Notes: a model not told the origin generated them from the sequence alone. A stretch of 61,962 nt of DNA from Prevotellaceae bacterium (GCA_029219385.1 JAQXTH010000027.1:1-61962), one strand, 5' to 3'; counted from the stretch's first letter, positions 43,499 through 53,865 are shown. Program-made: numbers and translations.

Positions 43499-44839
43499 AT
43501 GTTTGAAAATTTAAGCGAAAAACTCGAAAGGTCATTTAAAGTACTAAAAGGACAAGGCCGCATTACAGAGATCAACGTGGCCGAAACAATCAAAGAAATA
43601 AGAAAAGCTCTGTCGGATGCCGATGTAAACTATAAAATTGCAAAACAGTTTACCGACAGCGTAAAGCAAAAGGCTTTAGGCCAAAACGTACTCACATCCG
43701 TAAAACCTGGTGAGTTGCTTATCAAGATTGTTCACGATGAGTTAATCACCCTCATGGGTACGACCACATCGCAATTAGAACTCAACTCCCGACCCTCTGT
43801 AATTCTCATGGCAGGTCTTCAAGGTTCTGGAAAGACAACTTTCTCAGGAAAAATTGCCAATTGGCAAAAAACAAAATTTGGCAAAAGGCCTCTACTCGTT
43901 GCCTGTGATGTGTATCGCCCCGCTGCAATAAACCAATTGCAAGTGGTCGGTGAGCAAATCGGAGTAGATGTCTACACCGAAGAAGGCAACAACAATCCCG
44001 TAGAAATAGCCAAAAATGCCATTCGCAAAGCAAAACAAGAAAATTATAACATCGTGATCGTCGATACAGCCGGCCGCTTGGCAATCGACGAGCAGATGAT
44101 GAACGAAATAAGCGAAATCAAAAAAGCCATCAATCCCGATGAGACACTCTTTGTCGTTGACTCCATGACAGGACAAGATGCCGTAAACACTGCCCGCGAA
44201 TTTAACGAACGCCTTGACTATACCGGAATCGTAATGACAAAACTCGACGGTGACACGCGCGGTGGTGCTGCGGTCAGCATTAGAAGCGTAGTCGGGAAGC
44301 CCATCAAATTTATCGGCACGGGCGAAAAAATGGAAGCCCTCGACCTCTTCCACCCCGACCGCATGGCCGACCGCATTCTTGGCATGGGTGATGTTGTCTC
44401 GCTCGTCGAACGCGCCCAACAAGTCTACGATGAAAAAGAAGCACGCAAACTCAGCAAGAAAATTGCCCAAAACAAATTTGACTTCAACGATTTTCTTACC
44501 CAAATCAACCAAATCAAAAAAATGGGCAACATCAAAGACCTTGCTTCAATGATCCCGGGTGTTGGAAAAGCTCTCAAAGATGTTGACATTGACAACAATG
44601 CTTTCAAGCAAATCGAAGCAATCATTGGTTCTATGACACCATTTGAAAGAGCAAACCCCGACAGAATTAACTCAAGCCGACGCGCCCGAATAGCACGTGG
44701 CTCGGGCAACTCTCTGCAGGATGTCAATAAAATTCTAAAACAATTTGACCAAACGCGCAAGATGATGAAAATGGTCAACTCTCCGGGCTTCGGAAACAAA
44801 CTAAAAAACATGCGCGGTCTTCCCAAAATGGGCAAATAA
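43499..44839 (+). CDS. ffh: signal recognition particle protein Ffh
   Basis: Ffh is the SRP GTPase that binds 4.5S RNA and delivers nascent inner-membrane proteins to FtsY. The 446-residue protein has an N domain (1-90), a G domain with P-loop 'GLQGSGKTTFSGK' and 'IVDTAGRLAIDE', 'TKLDGDTRGGAA', and a methionine-rich M domain ('MMKMVNSPGFGNKLKNM'). Length and motifs are normal. Its own promoter and lack of a visible terminator leave open some read-through to the fucosidase gene 39 bases away. Confidence 0.98.
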   Translation: MFENLSEKLERSFKVLKGQGRITEINVAETIKEIRKALSDADVNYKIAKQFTDSVKQKALGQNVLTSVKPGELLIKIVHDELITLMGTTTSQLELNSRPSVILMAGLQGSGKTTFSGKIANWQKTKFGKRPLLVACDVYRPAAINQLQVVGEQIGVDVYTEEGNNNPVEIAKNAIRKAKQENYNIVIVDTAGRLAIDEQMMNEISEIKKAINPDETLFVVDSMTGQDAVNTAREFNERLDYTGIVMTKLDGDTRGGAAVSIRSVVGKPIKFIGTGEKMEALDLFHPDRMADRILGMGDVVSLVERAQQVYDEKEARKLSKKIAQNKFDFNDFLTQINQIKKMGNIKDLASMIPGVGKALKDVDIDNNAFKQIEAIIGSMTPFERANPDRINSSRRARIARGSGNSLQDVNKILKQFDQTRKMMKMVNSPGFGNKLKNMRGLPKMGK

Positions 44840-44878
44840 AAATTTCAGCCTAATAATCTGATTATATTTAATACCGAC

Positions 44879-46177
44879 ATGAAAAATGTTCTCAACATTA
44901 TTCTGCCATTTTTGTTGCTTACACCACTTGCAACAAAGGCACAATACACGCCCCACCCCTCCAACATCGAGGCTCGCCGACAATTTGAAGAAAGTCGCTT
45001 CGGAATTTTCATCCATTGGGGACTTTATGCCATGCTCGGCCAGGGTGAGTGGGCAATGACCACACAAGGCATTGACAACAAAGAATACGCAAAACTCGCC
45101 AACGCTTTCTACCCCCACGACTTCAACGCACAAGAATGGATAGAGGCTATCAAAAACTCGGGCGCACGATATATCACATTCACCAGTCGCCACCACGACG
45201 GTTTCTCCATGTGGAACACGAAACAATCCGACTACAATATTATCAACACGCCCTACGGCAAAGACATTATAAAACAACTTGCCCAAGCCTGCCATGACAA
45301 CGGTATCAAACTACACCTCTATTATAGCCACATCGACTGGACTCGAGATGACTATCCCGCCGGTCGCGTTGGCAAAAACACCGGTAAAGACCCCGCCAAG
45401 GCAAACTGGCCATCATACTACCAATTTATGAACAACCAACTCACCGAGTTGCTCACCAACTATGGTCCGATTGGCTGTATTTGGTTTGACGGTGTATGGG
45501 ATCACGACCAAGACACCCCTGCCTTCAACTGGCAACTTGAAGAACAATACCAACTTATCCACAAACTGCAACCGGCATGTCTCATAGGCAACAACCACCA
45601 TAAAACTCCATATCAAGGCGAAGACATACAAATGTTTGAGCGCGACCTCCCCGGCGAAAACAAAGCCGGACTATCCGGACAAGCCATCAGCCACCTGCCT
45701 CTCGAAACCTGCGAAACAATGAACGGAATGTGGGGCTACCGCATATACGACAAAAACTACAAAAGCGTCAGCCAACTCGTTCAACTCCTCGTTCGCAGTG
45801 CAGGAAAGGGAGCCAACCTGCTTCTCAACATAGGCCCTCAGCCCGATGGCAAACTACCTCAGGCTTCTCTTGACCGCCTTAAAGGCATGGGTGAATGGCT
45901 CGCAAAAAACGGCGAAACCATCTATGCCACACAGGCAGGACCTTATAGCAACAAAAACTATGTCAGCACACAACGCGACAATAAAATATGGTTGCACATT
46001 CTAAACGATTCTATAAACAACCTCACCCTTGCCACTGCAAACAAAATAAAATCCATTTGCGACTATCAGACAAAACAACCTATTGAGTTCAAAAAAGCCA
46101 AAGACTCTATCACCATTGGCAACTTCACTCCCGACAACAAAACTGACTACATTATCGAAATAACCGTAAAAAAATAA
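44879..46177 (+). CDS. GH29 alpha-L-fucosidase
   Basis: The secreted or periplasmic 432-residue enzyme has a signal peptide at about 1-21 ('[16 protein letters not shown]'). GH29 marks are '[12 protein letters not shown]', '[13 protein letters not shown]' and the nucleophile Asp204 in '[12 protein letters not shown]'. GH29 enzymes release terminal L-fucose from host mucin and milk-type glycans. The protein lacks the long C-terminal beta domains of some relatives. folD starts 7 bases after its stop and a second GH29 gene follows, so fucose release is doubled at this locus. Confidence 0.95.
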   Translation: MKNVLNIILPFLLLTPLATKAQYTPHPSNIEARRQFEESRFGIFIHWGLYAMLGQGEWAMTTQGIDNKEYAKLANAFYPHDFNAQEWIEAIKNSGARYITFTSRHHDGFSMWNTKQSDYNIINTPYGKDIIKQLAQACHDNGIKLHLYYSHIDWTRDDYPAGRVGKNTGKDPAKANWPSYYQFMNNQLTELLTNYGPIGCIWFDGVWDHDQDTPAFNWQLEEQYQLIHKLQPACLIGNNHHKTPYQGEDIQMFERDLPGENKAGLSGQAISHLPLETCETMNGMWGYRIYDKNYKSVSQLVQLLVRSAGKGANLLLNIGPQPDGKLPQASLDRLKGMGEWLAKNGETIYATQAGPYSNKNYVSTQRDNKIWLHILNDSINNLTLATANKIKSICDYQTKQPIEFKKAKDSITIGNFTPDNKTDYIIEITVKK

Positions 46178-46184
46178 TTCCCTC

Positions 46185-47063
46185 ATGACTATTATCGACG
46201 GAAAACAAACTGCAGCAGAAATAAAAATCGACATTGCCCACCAAGTCGAACAACTCATCAAAGCCGGTGGCAAACAACCCCATCTTGCAGCCATACTCGT
46301 GGGTCACGACGGAGGCAGCGAAACCTATGTTGCCAACAAGGTGAAAGCTTGCAAAGAATGTGGTTTCAAATCTACACTGCTGCGCTTTGAAGACACCATA
46401 ACAGAACAAGAATTGCTCGACGAAGTTGAAAAACTAAATCTCAACCCCGACGTTGATGGTTTTATTGTGCAACTGCCCCTGCCCAAACATATTGATGAGC
46501 AGAAAATAATCGAAGCCATCGACTATCGCAAAGACGTCGATGGTTTCCACCCTATAAATGTAGGGCGTCTCGCCATAGGCCTGCCGTGTTTCATTTCCGC
46601 CACCCCGAGAGGCATTATCGAACTGTTGCGCCACTACAACATACCGACATCAGGAAAAAAATGCGTAATACTCGGCCGCTCCAACATTGTCGGCAAACCA
46701 ATGGCACAACTCATGATGCAGAAAAACTATGGCGATGCCACCGTGACAATATGCCACAGCCACAGCCAAAACCTCAAAGAAGAATGCCGCCGGGCAGATA
46801 TTATCATAGCAGCCATCGGCCAACCCGAATTTGTCACCGCCGACATGGTCAAACCGGGAGCTGTTGTTATTGATGTAGGCACCACTCGTGTTCCCGACAA
46901 CTCGCGCCCCAAAGGATTTCGCCTTTCCGGTGATGTTAAGTTTGACGAAGTGTCACCGCTTTGTTCCCATATCACTCCGGTGCCGGGCGGAGTTGGCCCC
47001 ATGACAATATGTTCTCTAATGATAAACACCCTGCTTGCCGGACAAAAAAAGATCTACAATTAG
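46185..47063 (+). CDS. folD: methylenetetrahydrofolate dehydrogenase/cyclohydrolase
   Basis: This bifunctional enzyme interconverts 5,10-methylene-THF, methenyl-THF and 10-formyl-THF with NADP. The 292-residue cytosolic protein has '[16 protein letters not shown]' (active-site Lys), '[13 protein letters not shown]', '[17 protein letters not shown]' and '[16 protein letters not shown]'. It is a housekeeping enzyme lying between two fucosidase genes with gaps of 7 and 42 bases, an unusual partner; the grouping may reflect the ffh-folD neighbourhood into which fucosidases were inserted (inference). Confidence 0.97.
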   Translation: MTIIDGKQTAAEIKIDIAHQVEQLIKAGGKQPHLAAILVGHDGGSETYVANKVKACKECGFKSTLLRFEDTITEQELLDEVEKLNLNPDVDGFIVQLPLPKHIDEQKIIEAIDYRKDVDGFHPINVGRLAIGLPCFISATPRGIIELLRHYNIPTSGKKCVILGRSNIVGKPMAQLMMQKNYGDATVTICHSHSQNLKEECRRADIIIAAIGQPEFVTADMVKPGAVVIDVGTTRVPDNSRPKGFRLSGDVKFDEVSPLCSHITPVPGGVGPMTICSLMINTLLAGQKKIYN

Positions 47064-47105
47064 CACCCCCTCACCAATCCAAAGAAAAACAACACCCTCC
47101 ACACC

Positions 47106-48617
47106 ATGAGACCATCAAGATTTTTCGCTCTGCTTACAATTGTCGCTACTCCGCTTGTGTCACACGCACAATTAGAAATCAAACAACAACAGTTGCCAAA
47201 CCCCGACAATCAACCCCTGCCCTGCCACCCCGTGCCCTCCGAGCGTCAACTCCTGTGGAACGAAACAGAGTTCTACGCCTTCTTCCACTACGGAATGAAC
47301 ACATTCACCGGTTTGGAATGGGGCAACGGAAATGAAGACGAAACAATCTATGCCCCCACACAAAAGCCCGACCCCGAACAATGGCTCTCAGCCGTCAAAG
47401 CAGCAGGCATGAAAGGTGGAATTGCAGTTGTGAAACATCATGATGGTTTCTGCCTGTGGCCCACCGCCACCACCACCCACAACATCACATTGGCAGGCAA
47501 CGACAATGGTCGCGAAACCAACATACCACAACTATTTGCCGATGCCGCCCGAAAACTTGACATGAAGTACGGTTTCTACATCTCGCCCTGGGATCGCAAC
47601 TCTGCATACTATGGCGAAGACAACTATGTGGTAGACGTTTTTCTGAAACAATGCGAAGAACTCGCCCAATATGGTGACGACCAATTTGAGATGTGGTTTG
47701 ACGGAGCCAACGGAGGAAGCGGATACTACGGAGGCAAAAACACCACAGTCACCATTGATGCAAGCTACTACTACGACATACCCAACCTGCGCGACCGCAT
47801 TCACAAAATTGCCCCCAACTGCGTGATGTGGGGTGTGGGCGGTGAAGCTCGCTGGATTGGCAACGAAGCAGGCTGGGCCGGCGAGACCAATTGGGCCATG
47901 ATGGACCCCACCGTAGAAACCAACGCCGTGAGACAAACCGGCCAGGAAAATTCATGGCTTTGGCACCCTGGCGAGAGCGATGCCAAGGCAACCACCTCCG
48001 GCTGGTTTTGGCACAATGGAGAGGGAATACTGGAGTTGGAACGCCTCTTCCAAATGTATCTTGAAACAGTGGGCCGCAACGCTACCCTTATTCTCAACTG
48101 CCCACCCGACAAAAGTGGTCATCTTCCCTCCGTCACGGTCAAACGCCTCAAACAATTTGGCGACCTCTGCAACTCACGCTTTGCCGCCGACCTCGCAAAA
48201 ACAGCCACTATCGAAGTGAGCGAAACGCGCCAACCCGGTGCAAATCGCAATTACTCTGCCACAAATCTTGTTGATGGCGACAAGGAAACCTATTGGGCGA
48301 CCAACGATGCCACCACCTCGGCTACAATCACTTTCAGTTGGACCGAACCCCAAACCGTGCGCTATCTGCTTATGCAAGAATACATACGCCTCGGACAACG
48401 AATAAAAGACTGGAAAGTAGAATACACCTCCGACGGCACTTCGTGGCTGCCACTTGCCCCGGGCATTCAAACCACAACAGTGGGCTATAAACGCATTTTG
48501 CCTCTCAACGGCAGCACCTCGGCTTCATACGGAGATGGCTACCAAGCCCGCTCCCTGCGCATCACAATCAACGACAGTCGCGCCTGCCCATTGATTTCCA
48601 ACATCTCAATCTTTTAA
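47106..48617 (+). CDS. GH29 alpha-L-fucosidase with C-terminal F5/8-type domain
   Basis: The 503-residue secreted protein has a signal peptide at about 1-22 ('FFALLTIVATPLVSHAQ'). The catalytic domain has 'FYAFFHYGMNTFTGLEWG', 'VVKHHDGFCLWP' and nucleophile Asp199 in 'EMWFDGANGG', with a Trp-rich substrate region ('NEAGWAGETNWAMMDP'). It matches the GH29-B-like branch, often specific for alpha-1,3/1,4-fucose on Lewis-type glycans. The C-terminal ~140 residues ('YSATNLVDGDKETYWATND', 'VRYLLMQEYIRLGQRI') form a discoidin/CBM32-like sugar-binding domain. It differs enough from the 44879 enzyme to suggest a complementary linkage range. Confidence 0.93.
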   Translation: MRPSRFFALLTIVATPLVSHAQLEIKQQQLPNPDNQPLPCHPVPSERQLLWNETEFYAFFHYGMNTFTGLEWGNGNEDETIYAPTQKPDPEQWLSAVKAAGMKGGIAVVKHHDGFCLWPTATTTHNITLAGNDNGRETNIPQLFADAARKLDMKYGFYISPWDRNSAYYGEDNYVVDVFLKQCEELAQYGDDQFEMWFDGANGGSGYYGGKNTTVTIDASYYYDIPNLRDRIHKIAPNCVMWGVGGEARWIGNEAGWAGETNWAMMDPTVETNAVRQTGQENSWLWHPGESDAKATTSGWFWHNGEGILELERLFQMYLETVGRNATLILNCPPDKSGHLPSVTVKRLKQFGDLCNSRFAADLAKTATIEVSETRQPGANRNYSATNLVDGDKETYWATNDATTSATITFSWTEPQTVRYLLMQEYIRLGQRIKDWKVEYTSDGTSWLPLAPGIQTTTVGYKRILPLNGSTSASYGDGYQARSLRITINDSRACPLISNISIF

Positions 48618-48653
48618 ATTCTTATCAATAACAACCACAAAACACCCTCCACT

Positions 48654-51080
48654 ATGAAAAAAATCATCTTTTGCGCTTTGGCATTGATAGGAATAAACTC
48701 AAGTGCACAAACCATAACTTTCGACACCGACGACTATCAATCAATCGGAGTCTACGACACATGGGAGCAAAGCCCGTTCCGCACAGGCAAACTCACGGGC
48801 AACGCGCAAATCCTTAAAAACCACCTTAACCAAGTAGACAACGTGTTGGGCGAAGCACCTAACCCCTCTGAAAATATCGTCGGGCTGCAACGCAGCCGTT
48901 TTGGCAGCAACACTTTTGGCGTGAGTATCACGCTCAAAGAACCCTTCAGACTGACCAAGACTGCCCGCTACCTCCATGTGCTGATCTACAAGCCCATTGA
49001 GAGCCGTGTCTTGGTCTGTGGTCTTGGCAAGCGCACCGAGTCGGCATGGAGTTGGCAAGACGGCACCTGCGAGCAATTCAAAGTTGCCACCCCCGGCAAA
49101 GTGGCCGCCAACACATGGGTTGACGTAGTTGTGCCAATCAATGGTTTCAGTTATTCCGAAGCCGACAAAACAGGCATAGACATTTCCACCCTCATAATCT
49201 GTCCCGACCTGCGCACACCACGTTTTGACGAAGAAGACTTTGCCTGCTACATTGACCAAATCGAAATCAACGACTCTCCACAACCGCGTTTCACCACCGA
49301 GATGTATGCCATCAGTTTCGACCGCGAACAAATCAATACACGCACCAACCGCCACCTCGACAACGTTAGTTTAAATAATATTATAACAAACCAACTCCCC
49401 TCTACATTCTACAACAACCTCACATCTTTGGTCTTCAGTGCCACACCGGGCGAAAGTGTCAAACCCGGATTCGTCTATACCGGCGATTGGATGTCGGGCT
49501 ACGTCTACGTTGACTGGGGCAACGATGGTAAATTCAACTTCGATATTCTAAACAACGGATTTCCCGCGTCGGGCGGTGACATTGTGAGCTACAATGTCTA
49601 TAATCCTTATCTCGCTACAGGCCAAGGCTACAACGCCTGGACAAAAAGCAACGGAGTCACCACAACAAACGGAAACACGATAGGCAGTGCCATGCCAAAC
49701 TTCACCGTTCCCGCCAACACCCCCTACGGCTTCTATCGTATGCGCTACAAAGTCGACTGGAACAGCATTGACCCCGCCGGCAACACTGCATCAAACAACC
49801 TTATCACCAACAACGGCGGAGGCATAACCGATGTGACACTCGACGTCCACTCCGACAAAATAAAAGTGAGCGAAGGCTCGCTCAACGGACAAATTCTCAC
49901 TGCCGACGGACAAACACTCGACAACTTAGAAGTGCCCTACGGCCAACCCTTCACCGTCAAAATAGATCCCTACCCCGGTTTCAGCCACAACGGTGTGGTG
50001 ATACGCTCGGGCTACAACACAGCCTCCGACCAACAGTTTGTCAACGAAAATCCCCAATATATCATCTACAAATTCTCCTACGACGATTTCGACGACAACA
50101 ACCTGCTCACCATTCCTCTCTATTGCATGAAAGGTGGAGAAGTGTTGATTGAAGGCCAATTTATCGAAGCTCTTAAAACGCCCTACACCATTCGCATAGA
50201 AGGTGCAAGCGGCGACACCGGTGGCGTAATCTTCAAAGGCGTAACCTACACAGCCGGCAGCAAAATAAGCGTAGACCACACAATCAACCCCGCTCTGCTC
50301 ACTGCCGTAAAAATTGATGGCCACAATGCTGACATAGTGATAAAAGACATGGAAATAATCGTGACCTACACCCGAGGTCTCATGCGAGGCGACACCATTA
50401 CCAACCTCTCCCAACTATCCAACGACAAAGCCTATTTCATCACCTCTCTCACAGGTGAGGGAGCTCTGGTCTACAATCCATCTATATCCACCACATACGT
50501 CAGCATCAAGGCCAGCAACGGTTGCGTGCAAGGCTACCCCACCGACAACACCGCCAAACTTGCCTATATATCTCCGCTCGATACCACCAATCTCTGCGAC
50601 AGTTGGCAAATTCTAAAAAAAAACACCGACTACTATCTCTACAATCCGGGTGGAAAAGCATTTGTGACACTCCAAAACCGCGACTACATCTTCACCTCTA
50701 CCGAAACTCCGCTTAAACTAATACGCACCAACAGTGCCTACGAAACTACCACGGTCAACTCCAAAAACATTTCGCTCAAAAACTCTTTCAGCATACTCGG
50801 CAAAAACGGCGACAACAACCACTACGCGTGCATTTGCACCAACACCACCCCAATGGCCGTGCGCAATTGGACATTCAACGACCACGGCTCAGTCTTTTAT
50901 ATCATCGAAAACCCCAACGTTCAAGTAACCGACATCTTTGAAGACCCCGATGCCGTTTCAAGCATAGAAACAAAACCCTGCTCGCAAGACAACACCATAC
51001 ACGACCTTTCGGGCAGACGTGTCTATTCACAACCTGATAAAGGCATATATATCATCAACAGAGAAAAAGTTGCCAAATAG
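48654..51080 (+). CDS. large secreted surface protein with sugar-binding-like modules
   Basis: The 808-residue protein has a signal peptide at about 1-19. It has an N-terminal carbohydrate-binding-like beta-sandwich (about 20-215, 'YLHVLIYKPIESRV', 'DEEDFACYIDQIEI'), then a GEVED-like beta region (about 225-385, 'GYVYVDWGNDGKFNFDI', 'YGFYRMRYKVDW'), and a trefoil-like region (about 600-760, 'YYLYNPGGKAFVTL') resembling parts of the two giant proteins at the window start. The tail 'DKGIYIINREKVAK' is T9SS-signal-like. It lies 36 bases after the second GH29 gene and is probably its partner, binding glycans rather than cutting them. No catalytic motif is seen. Confidence 0.82.
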   Translation: MKKIIFCALALIGINSSAQTITFDTDDYQSIGVYDTWEQSPFRTGKLTGNAQILKNHLNQVDNVLGEAPNPSENIVGLQRSRFGSNTFGVSITLKEPFRLTKTARYLHVLIYKPIESRVLVCGLGKRTESAWSWQDGTCEQFKVATPGKVAANTWVDVVVPINGFSYSEADKTGIDISTLIICPDLRTPRFDEEDFACYIDQIEINDSPQPRFTTEMYAISFDREQINTRTNRHLDNVSLNNIITNQLPSTFYNNLTSLVFSATPGESVKPGFVYTGDWMSGYVYVDWGNDGKFNFDILNNGFPASGGDIVSYNVYNPYLATGQGYNAWTKSNGVTTTNGNTIGSAMPNFTVPANTPYGFYRMRYKVDWNSIDPAGNTASNNLITNNGGGITDVTLDVHSDKIKVSEGSLNGQILTADGQTLDNLEVPYGQPFTVKIDPYPGFSHNGVVIRSGYNTASDQQFVNENPQYIIYKFSYDDFDDNNLLTIPLYCMKGGEVLIEGQFIEALKTPYTIRIEGASGDTGGVIFKGVTYTAGSKISVDHTINPALLTAVKIDGHNADIVIKDMEIIVTYTRGLMRGDTITNLSQLSNDKAYFITSLTGEGALVYNPSISTTYVSIKASNGCVQGYPTDNTAKLAYISPLDTTNLCDSWQILKKNTDYYLYNPGGKAFVTLQNRDYIFTSTETPLKLIRTNSAYETTTVNSKNISLKNSFSILGKNGDNNHYACICTNTTPMAVRNWTFNDHGSVFYIIENPNVQVTDIFEDPDAVSSIETKPCSQDNTIHDLSGRRVYSQPDKGIYIINREKVAK

Positions 51081-51140
51081 ACTTCTGCATTTGCCACAAC
51101 ACAAAAATTGAATGACAAGCAGCATTATTTCCCATAAAAA

Positions 51141-51172
51141 TTTGGTCATCACAAACAAAACCGTTACTTTTG
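51141..51172 (+). promoter_or_regulatory. full promoter for tRNA-His
   Basis: TTTG (51141-51144) and TACTTTTG (51165-51172) are separated by 20 bases. A small GCCTTT/AAAGGC hairpin follows in the leader (51194-51209). Confidence 0.75.
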
Positions 51173-51232
51173 CACCGCAATTATAAAGACACAGCCTTTG
51201 GTGAAAGGCAAAAAAATCTTTATAATAATGAT

Positions 51233-51310
51233 GGTGACTATAGTTCAGTTGGTTAGAGCGTCAGATTGTGGTTCTGAATGTCGTGGGTTCGAATCCCACT
51301 AGTCACCCCA
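51233..51310 (+). tRNA. tRNA-His (GTG anticodon)
   Basis: A cloverleaf can be drawn: an 8-bp acceptor stem including the extra G(-1):C73 pair that marks tRNA-His, a D arm, an anticodon stem TCAGA/TCTGA with loop TTGTGGT (anticodon GTG), and a T arm with GTTCGAAT. The CCA end is encoded (51308-51310). It has its own promoter and terminator. Confidence 0.97.
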
Positions 51311-51324
51311 ACAAACAAGTTTGT

Positions 51325-51356
51325 CCCGTAAGCAGTTTGCTTACGGGATTTTTTTT
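51325..51356 (+). terminator. rho-independent terminator after tRNA-His
   Basis: A 10-bp perfect stem CCCGTAAGCA/TGCTTACGGG with a GTT loop (51325-51347) is followed by A and a run of eight T. Confidence 0.93.
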
Positions 51357-51447
51357 ACCCATCACGACCGACTTTTGCTACACAATTCTATAGTTTCCCT
51401 CCAATTCCCGTCTCAATACTCTCCACGACAATCACCGACAAAAGAAA

Positions 51448-53799
51448 TCACCAATCACCATTAGTCATGGAATAGGGTTTGGCCTCGAATTGCAAGCCAC
51501 GCTTGCGGTTGGGTTTGTCGCTCATCTCAAACTCAATTGTCTTGGCATTGCAGAGTTGCGCATGGGTGATATACAATTTGTCGTATGGGCGACCATCTAT
51601 GCGCAAAGACTTCACATAACGCCGACTATCGTCCACCCCTTTCGCCAATATCTCCACACTGTGGCCCCCGGGCAATTCCACACACACATAAGGCAAATAA
51701 GGTGCTCCGATTACATATTGCGCGCTGCCGGGACAAACGGGATAAAATCCCATTGCAGAAAAAATATACCATGCCGACATCTGACCGCAGTCGTCATTGC
51801 CACCCAATCCGCGTATATCATTGCGATACATGCGATTCATTATTGTGCGCACCCATTGTTGAGTCTTCCATGGCTCAGAAGTCCACGCATATAAATAAGG
51901 AATATGATGGCTCGGTTCGTTGCCATGCACATAACCTCCCACCAAACAGTCGGCCGTTATGTCTTCGTTGTCGGCATAATATTTTTCAGGAAGATCCATA
52001 GAGAACAGTTGGTCAAGACGCTCTCGGAAAACCTTCTCGCCGCCCATTGCCCTCATCATGCCAAAAACATCGTGGGGAACATGAAAAGAGAAATTCCACG
52101 AGTTGCCTTCAATAAAGCCCTCATTGTAGGTCTGATAGGGGTCCATGCCCTCTTTGAAACGACCGTCCCCATATCGCGGACAAGCAAATCCTCTTTGGGG
52201 CTCATAAACATTTCGGTAATAAAGAGCACGCCTGCAAAACTCCTTTGCCACACTGTCAAAACCAGCGGCTTTGGCAGTGGCATAGACAGCCCAATCATCA
52301 TAGGAATACTCCAAAGTGTTAGAGGCCGCCGTAGCATCGCGATCGTATGTTGCATATCCCTTTAACTTATAATCCTCAACTCCTGTCATGAGCGGAGAAT
52401 TAGCCGTGGCGACCATTGCCCTCAATGCCACATTGCGGTCAATCTCTGCTCCCTTTGCCAAAGCGTCGGCCAAGACGCTGACGGCATGATAGCCCGTCAT
52501 ACACCACCCCTCATTGGCCATAAGGCTCCACACAGGCAGAATATGGTGCACACTCTGCTGCCAATGAGCCAACATCGACTTTGCCATATCGGTGTTGCGA
52601 TCGGGTTTCAGAAACGACAGCAAGGGGTGAAGGGCGCGATAAGTGTCCCACAACGAAAAGATTGTATAATTCTCAAAACCCTCAGCAACATGAATATTAC
52701 CATCTATACCTCGATAACGGTGATCAACGTCCATATAAACACTCGGGTTAATCATTGTGTGATAAAGCGAAGTATAGAGCATTGCCTTTTGGTCGTCGGT
52801 GCCCTCGCATTTTATCACTCCGAGTTCCTTGTCCCACATCTGCTTGGTGTCTTCACACAAACGGCTGAAACTCTTGCCCCCTGCCTCGGCCTCAAGATTG
52901 CGCAAGGCACCCTCGGTGCTTACAGCCGAGAGAGCCACCTTGAGTGTCAATTCTTGCGTCTCAGTGTTGTCAAAATTAAAATATGCCACAATGTTGCGCC
53001 CTGCCATTTCGGGGAAGTTATGATATATATCAAATTTGCGCCAAAACCCGCTATATTTAGGTTGTTGGCGATCACGATAACCATAACTCTTGAGTGGTTT
53101 GCTCAGAGCAATGGCAAAGTAGGTATAGTTGCAACGTGCCCACCCATTAGTTATGCGATAGCCGGTGAGGAGGGTATCGTTTTCCACGCGCAGCGAAGCC
53201 CAGAGAGTTTTGCCGTCGTAATTATAAATGCCGTGGGCAAGATCAAGAATAAAACGAGCGTCAGCACCCTTGGGAAAAGTATAGCGGTGTATGCCCACTC
53301 GCGGAGTTGCCGTGAGTTGTGCCCTTATGCCATAATCATCGAGAACCACCTCATAATATCCTGCCGAGGCTTTCTCTTTAGCGTGTGAAAAGCGCGAGCG
53401 ATAACCCCCGTCGGGATTGTCGGCCGTGCCGGGATTGAGAGAGAGTTCACCCGTTTGTGGCTGAATAAGCAGGTCGCCAAGATCGGAATGGCCCGTGCCA
53501 CTGAGATGAATATGACTGAAACCCACAATGGTAGGGTCTTCATAACGATAGCCGGCACAATATCCATAGACTCCGGCCTGATAGCGACCATCGACATTGT
53601 GAGGAATGGTGTCGGTGTCCGGACTTAGTTGAACTATGCCAAAAGGCGCACAAGCTCCCGGAAAAGTGTGCCCCATGCCCGAAGTACCTATCAAAGGGTT
53701 TACCCAATCCGACAAACGCGATTCAGACATTTGTCCCCTCACCACACACACACATATACAACACGCCAAAACGACCGACAAACCTTTTTTAAAATCCAT
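51448..53799 (-). CDS. GH92 alpha-mannosidase
   Basis: The 783-residue secreted enzyme has a signal peptide at about 1-22 ('GLSVVLACCICVCVVRGQ'). GH92 marks are 'DWVNPLIGTSGMGHTFPGA' near the N-terminus, 'EGNSWNFSFHVPHDV' in part, and 'GNDDCGQMSAWYIFSAMGFYP'. These are Ca2+-dependent exo-alpha-mannosidases of N-glycan breakdown. The start at 53799 was chosen because the 64 residues gained from the upstream ATG at 53991 are not a signal peptide or a known domain. Together with the two GH29 enzymes it points to host glycoprotein foraging, but no SusC/SusD pair is present here. Confidence 0.96.
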   Translation of the reverse strand: MDFKKGLSVVLACCICVCVVRGQMSESRLSDWVNPLIGTSGMGHTFPGACAPFGIVQLSPDTDTIPHNVDGRYQAGVYGYCAGYRYEDPTIVGFSHIHLSGTGHSDLGDLLIQPQTGELSLNPGTADNPDGGYRSRFSHAKEKASAGYYEVVLDDYGIRAQLTATPRVGIHRYTFPKGADARFILDLAHGIYNYDGKTLWASLRVENDTLLTGYRITNGWARCNYTYFAIALSKPLKSYGYRDRQQPKYSGFWRKFDIYHNFPEMAGRNIVAYFNFDNTETQELTLKVALSAVSTEGALRNLEAEAGGKSFSRLCEDTKQMWDKELGVIKCEGTDDQKAMLYTSLYHTMINPSVYMDVDHRYRGIDGNIHVAEGFENYTIFSLWDTYRALHPLLSFLKPDRNTDMAKSMLAHWQQSVHHILPVWSLMANEGWCMTGYHAVSVLADALAKGAEIDRNVALRAMVATANSPLMTGVEDYKLKGYATYDRDATAASNTLEYSYDDWAVYATAKAAGFDSVAKEFCRRALYYRNVYEPQRGFACPRYGDGRFKEGMDPYQTYNEGFIEGNSWNFSFHVPHDVFGMMRAMGGEKVFRERLDQLFSMDLPEKYYADNEDITADCLVGGYVHGNEPSHHIPYLYAWTSEPWKTQQWVRTIMNRMYRNDIRGLGGNDDCGQMSAWYIFSAMGFYPVCPGSAQYVIGAPYLPYVCVELPGGHSVEILAKGVDDSRRYVKSLRIDGRPYDKLYITHAQLCNAKTIEFEMSDKPNRKRGLQFEAKPYSMTNGDW

Positions 53800-53865
53800 A
53801 TCAATATATCTGCAAATTAAAACATAAAGCAAAACGGCTGCCAGAAAACAAACAACCATCATCGG

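Noticed and set aside
51448-53799. Polysaccharide utilisation locus with SusC/SusD
   Set aside because: No TonB-dependent receptor or SusD-type lipoprotein was found anywhere in the window.
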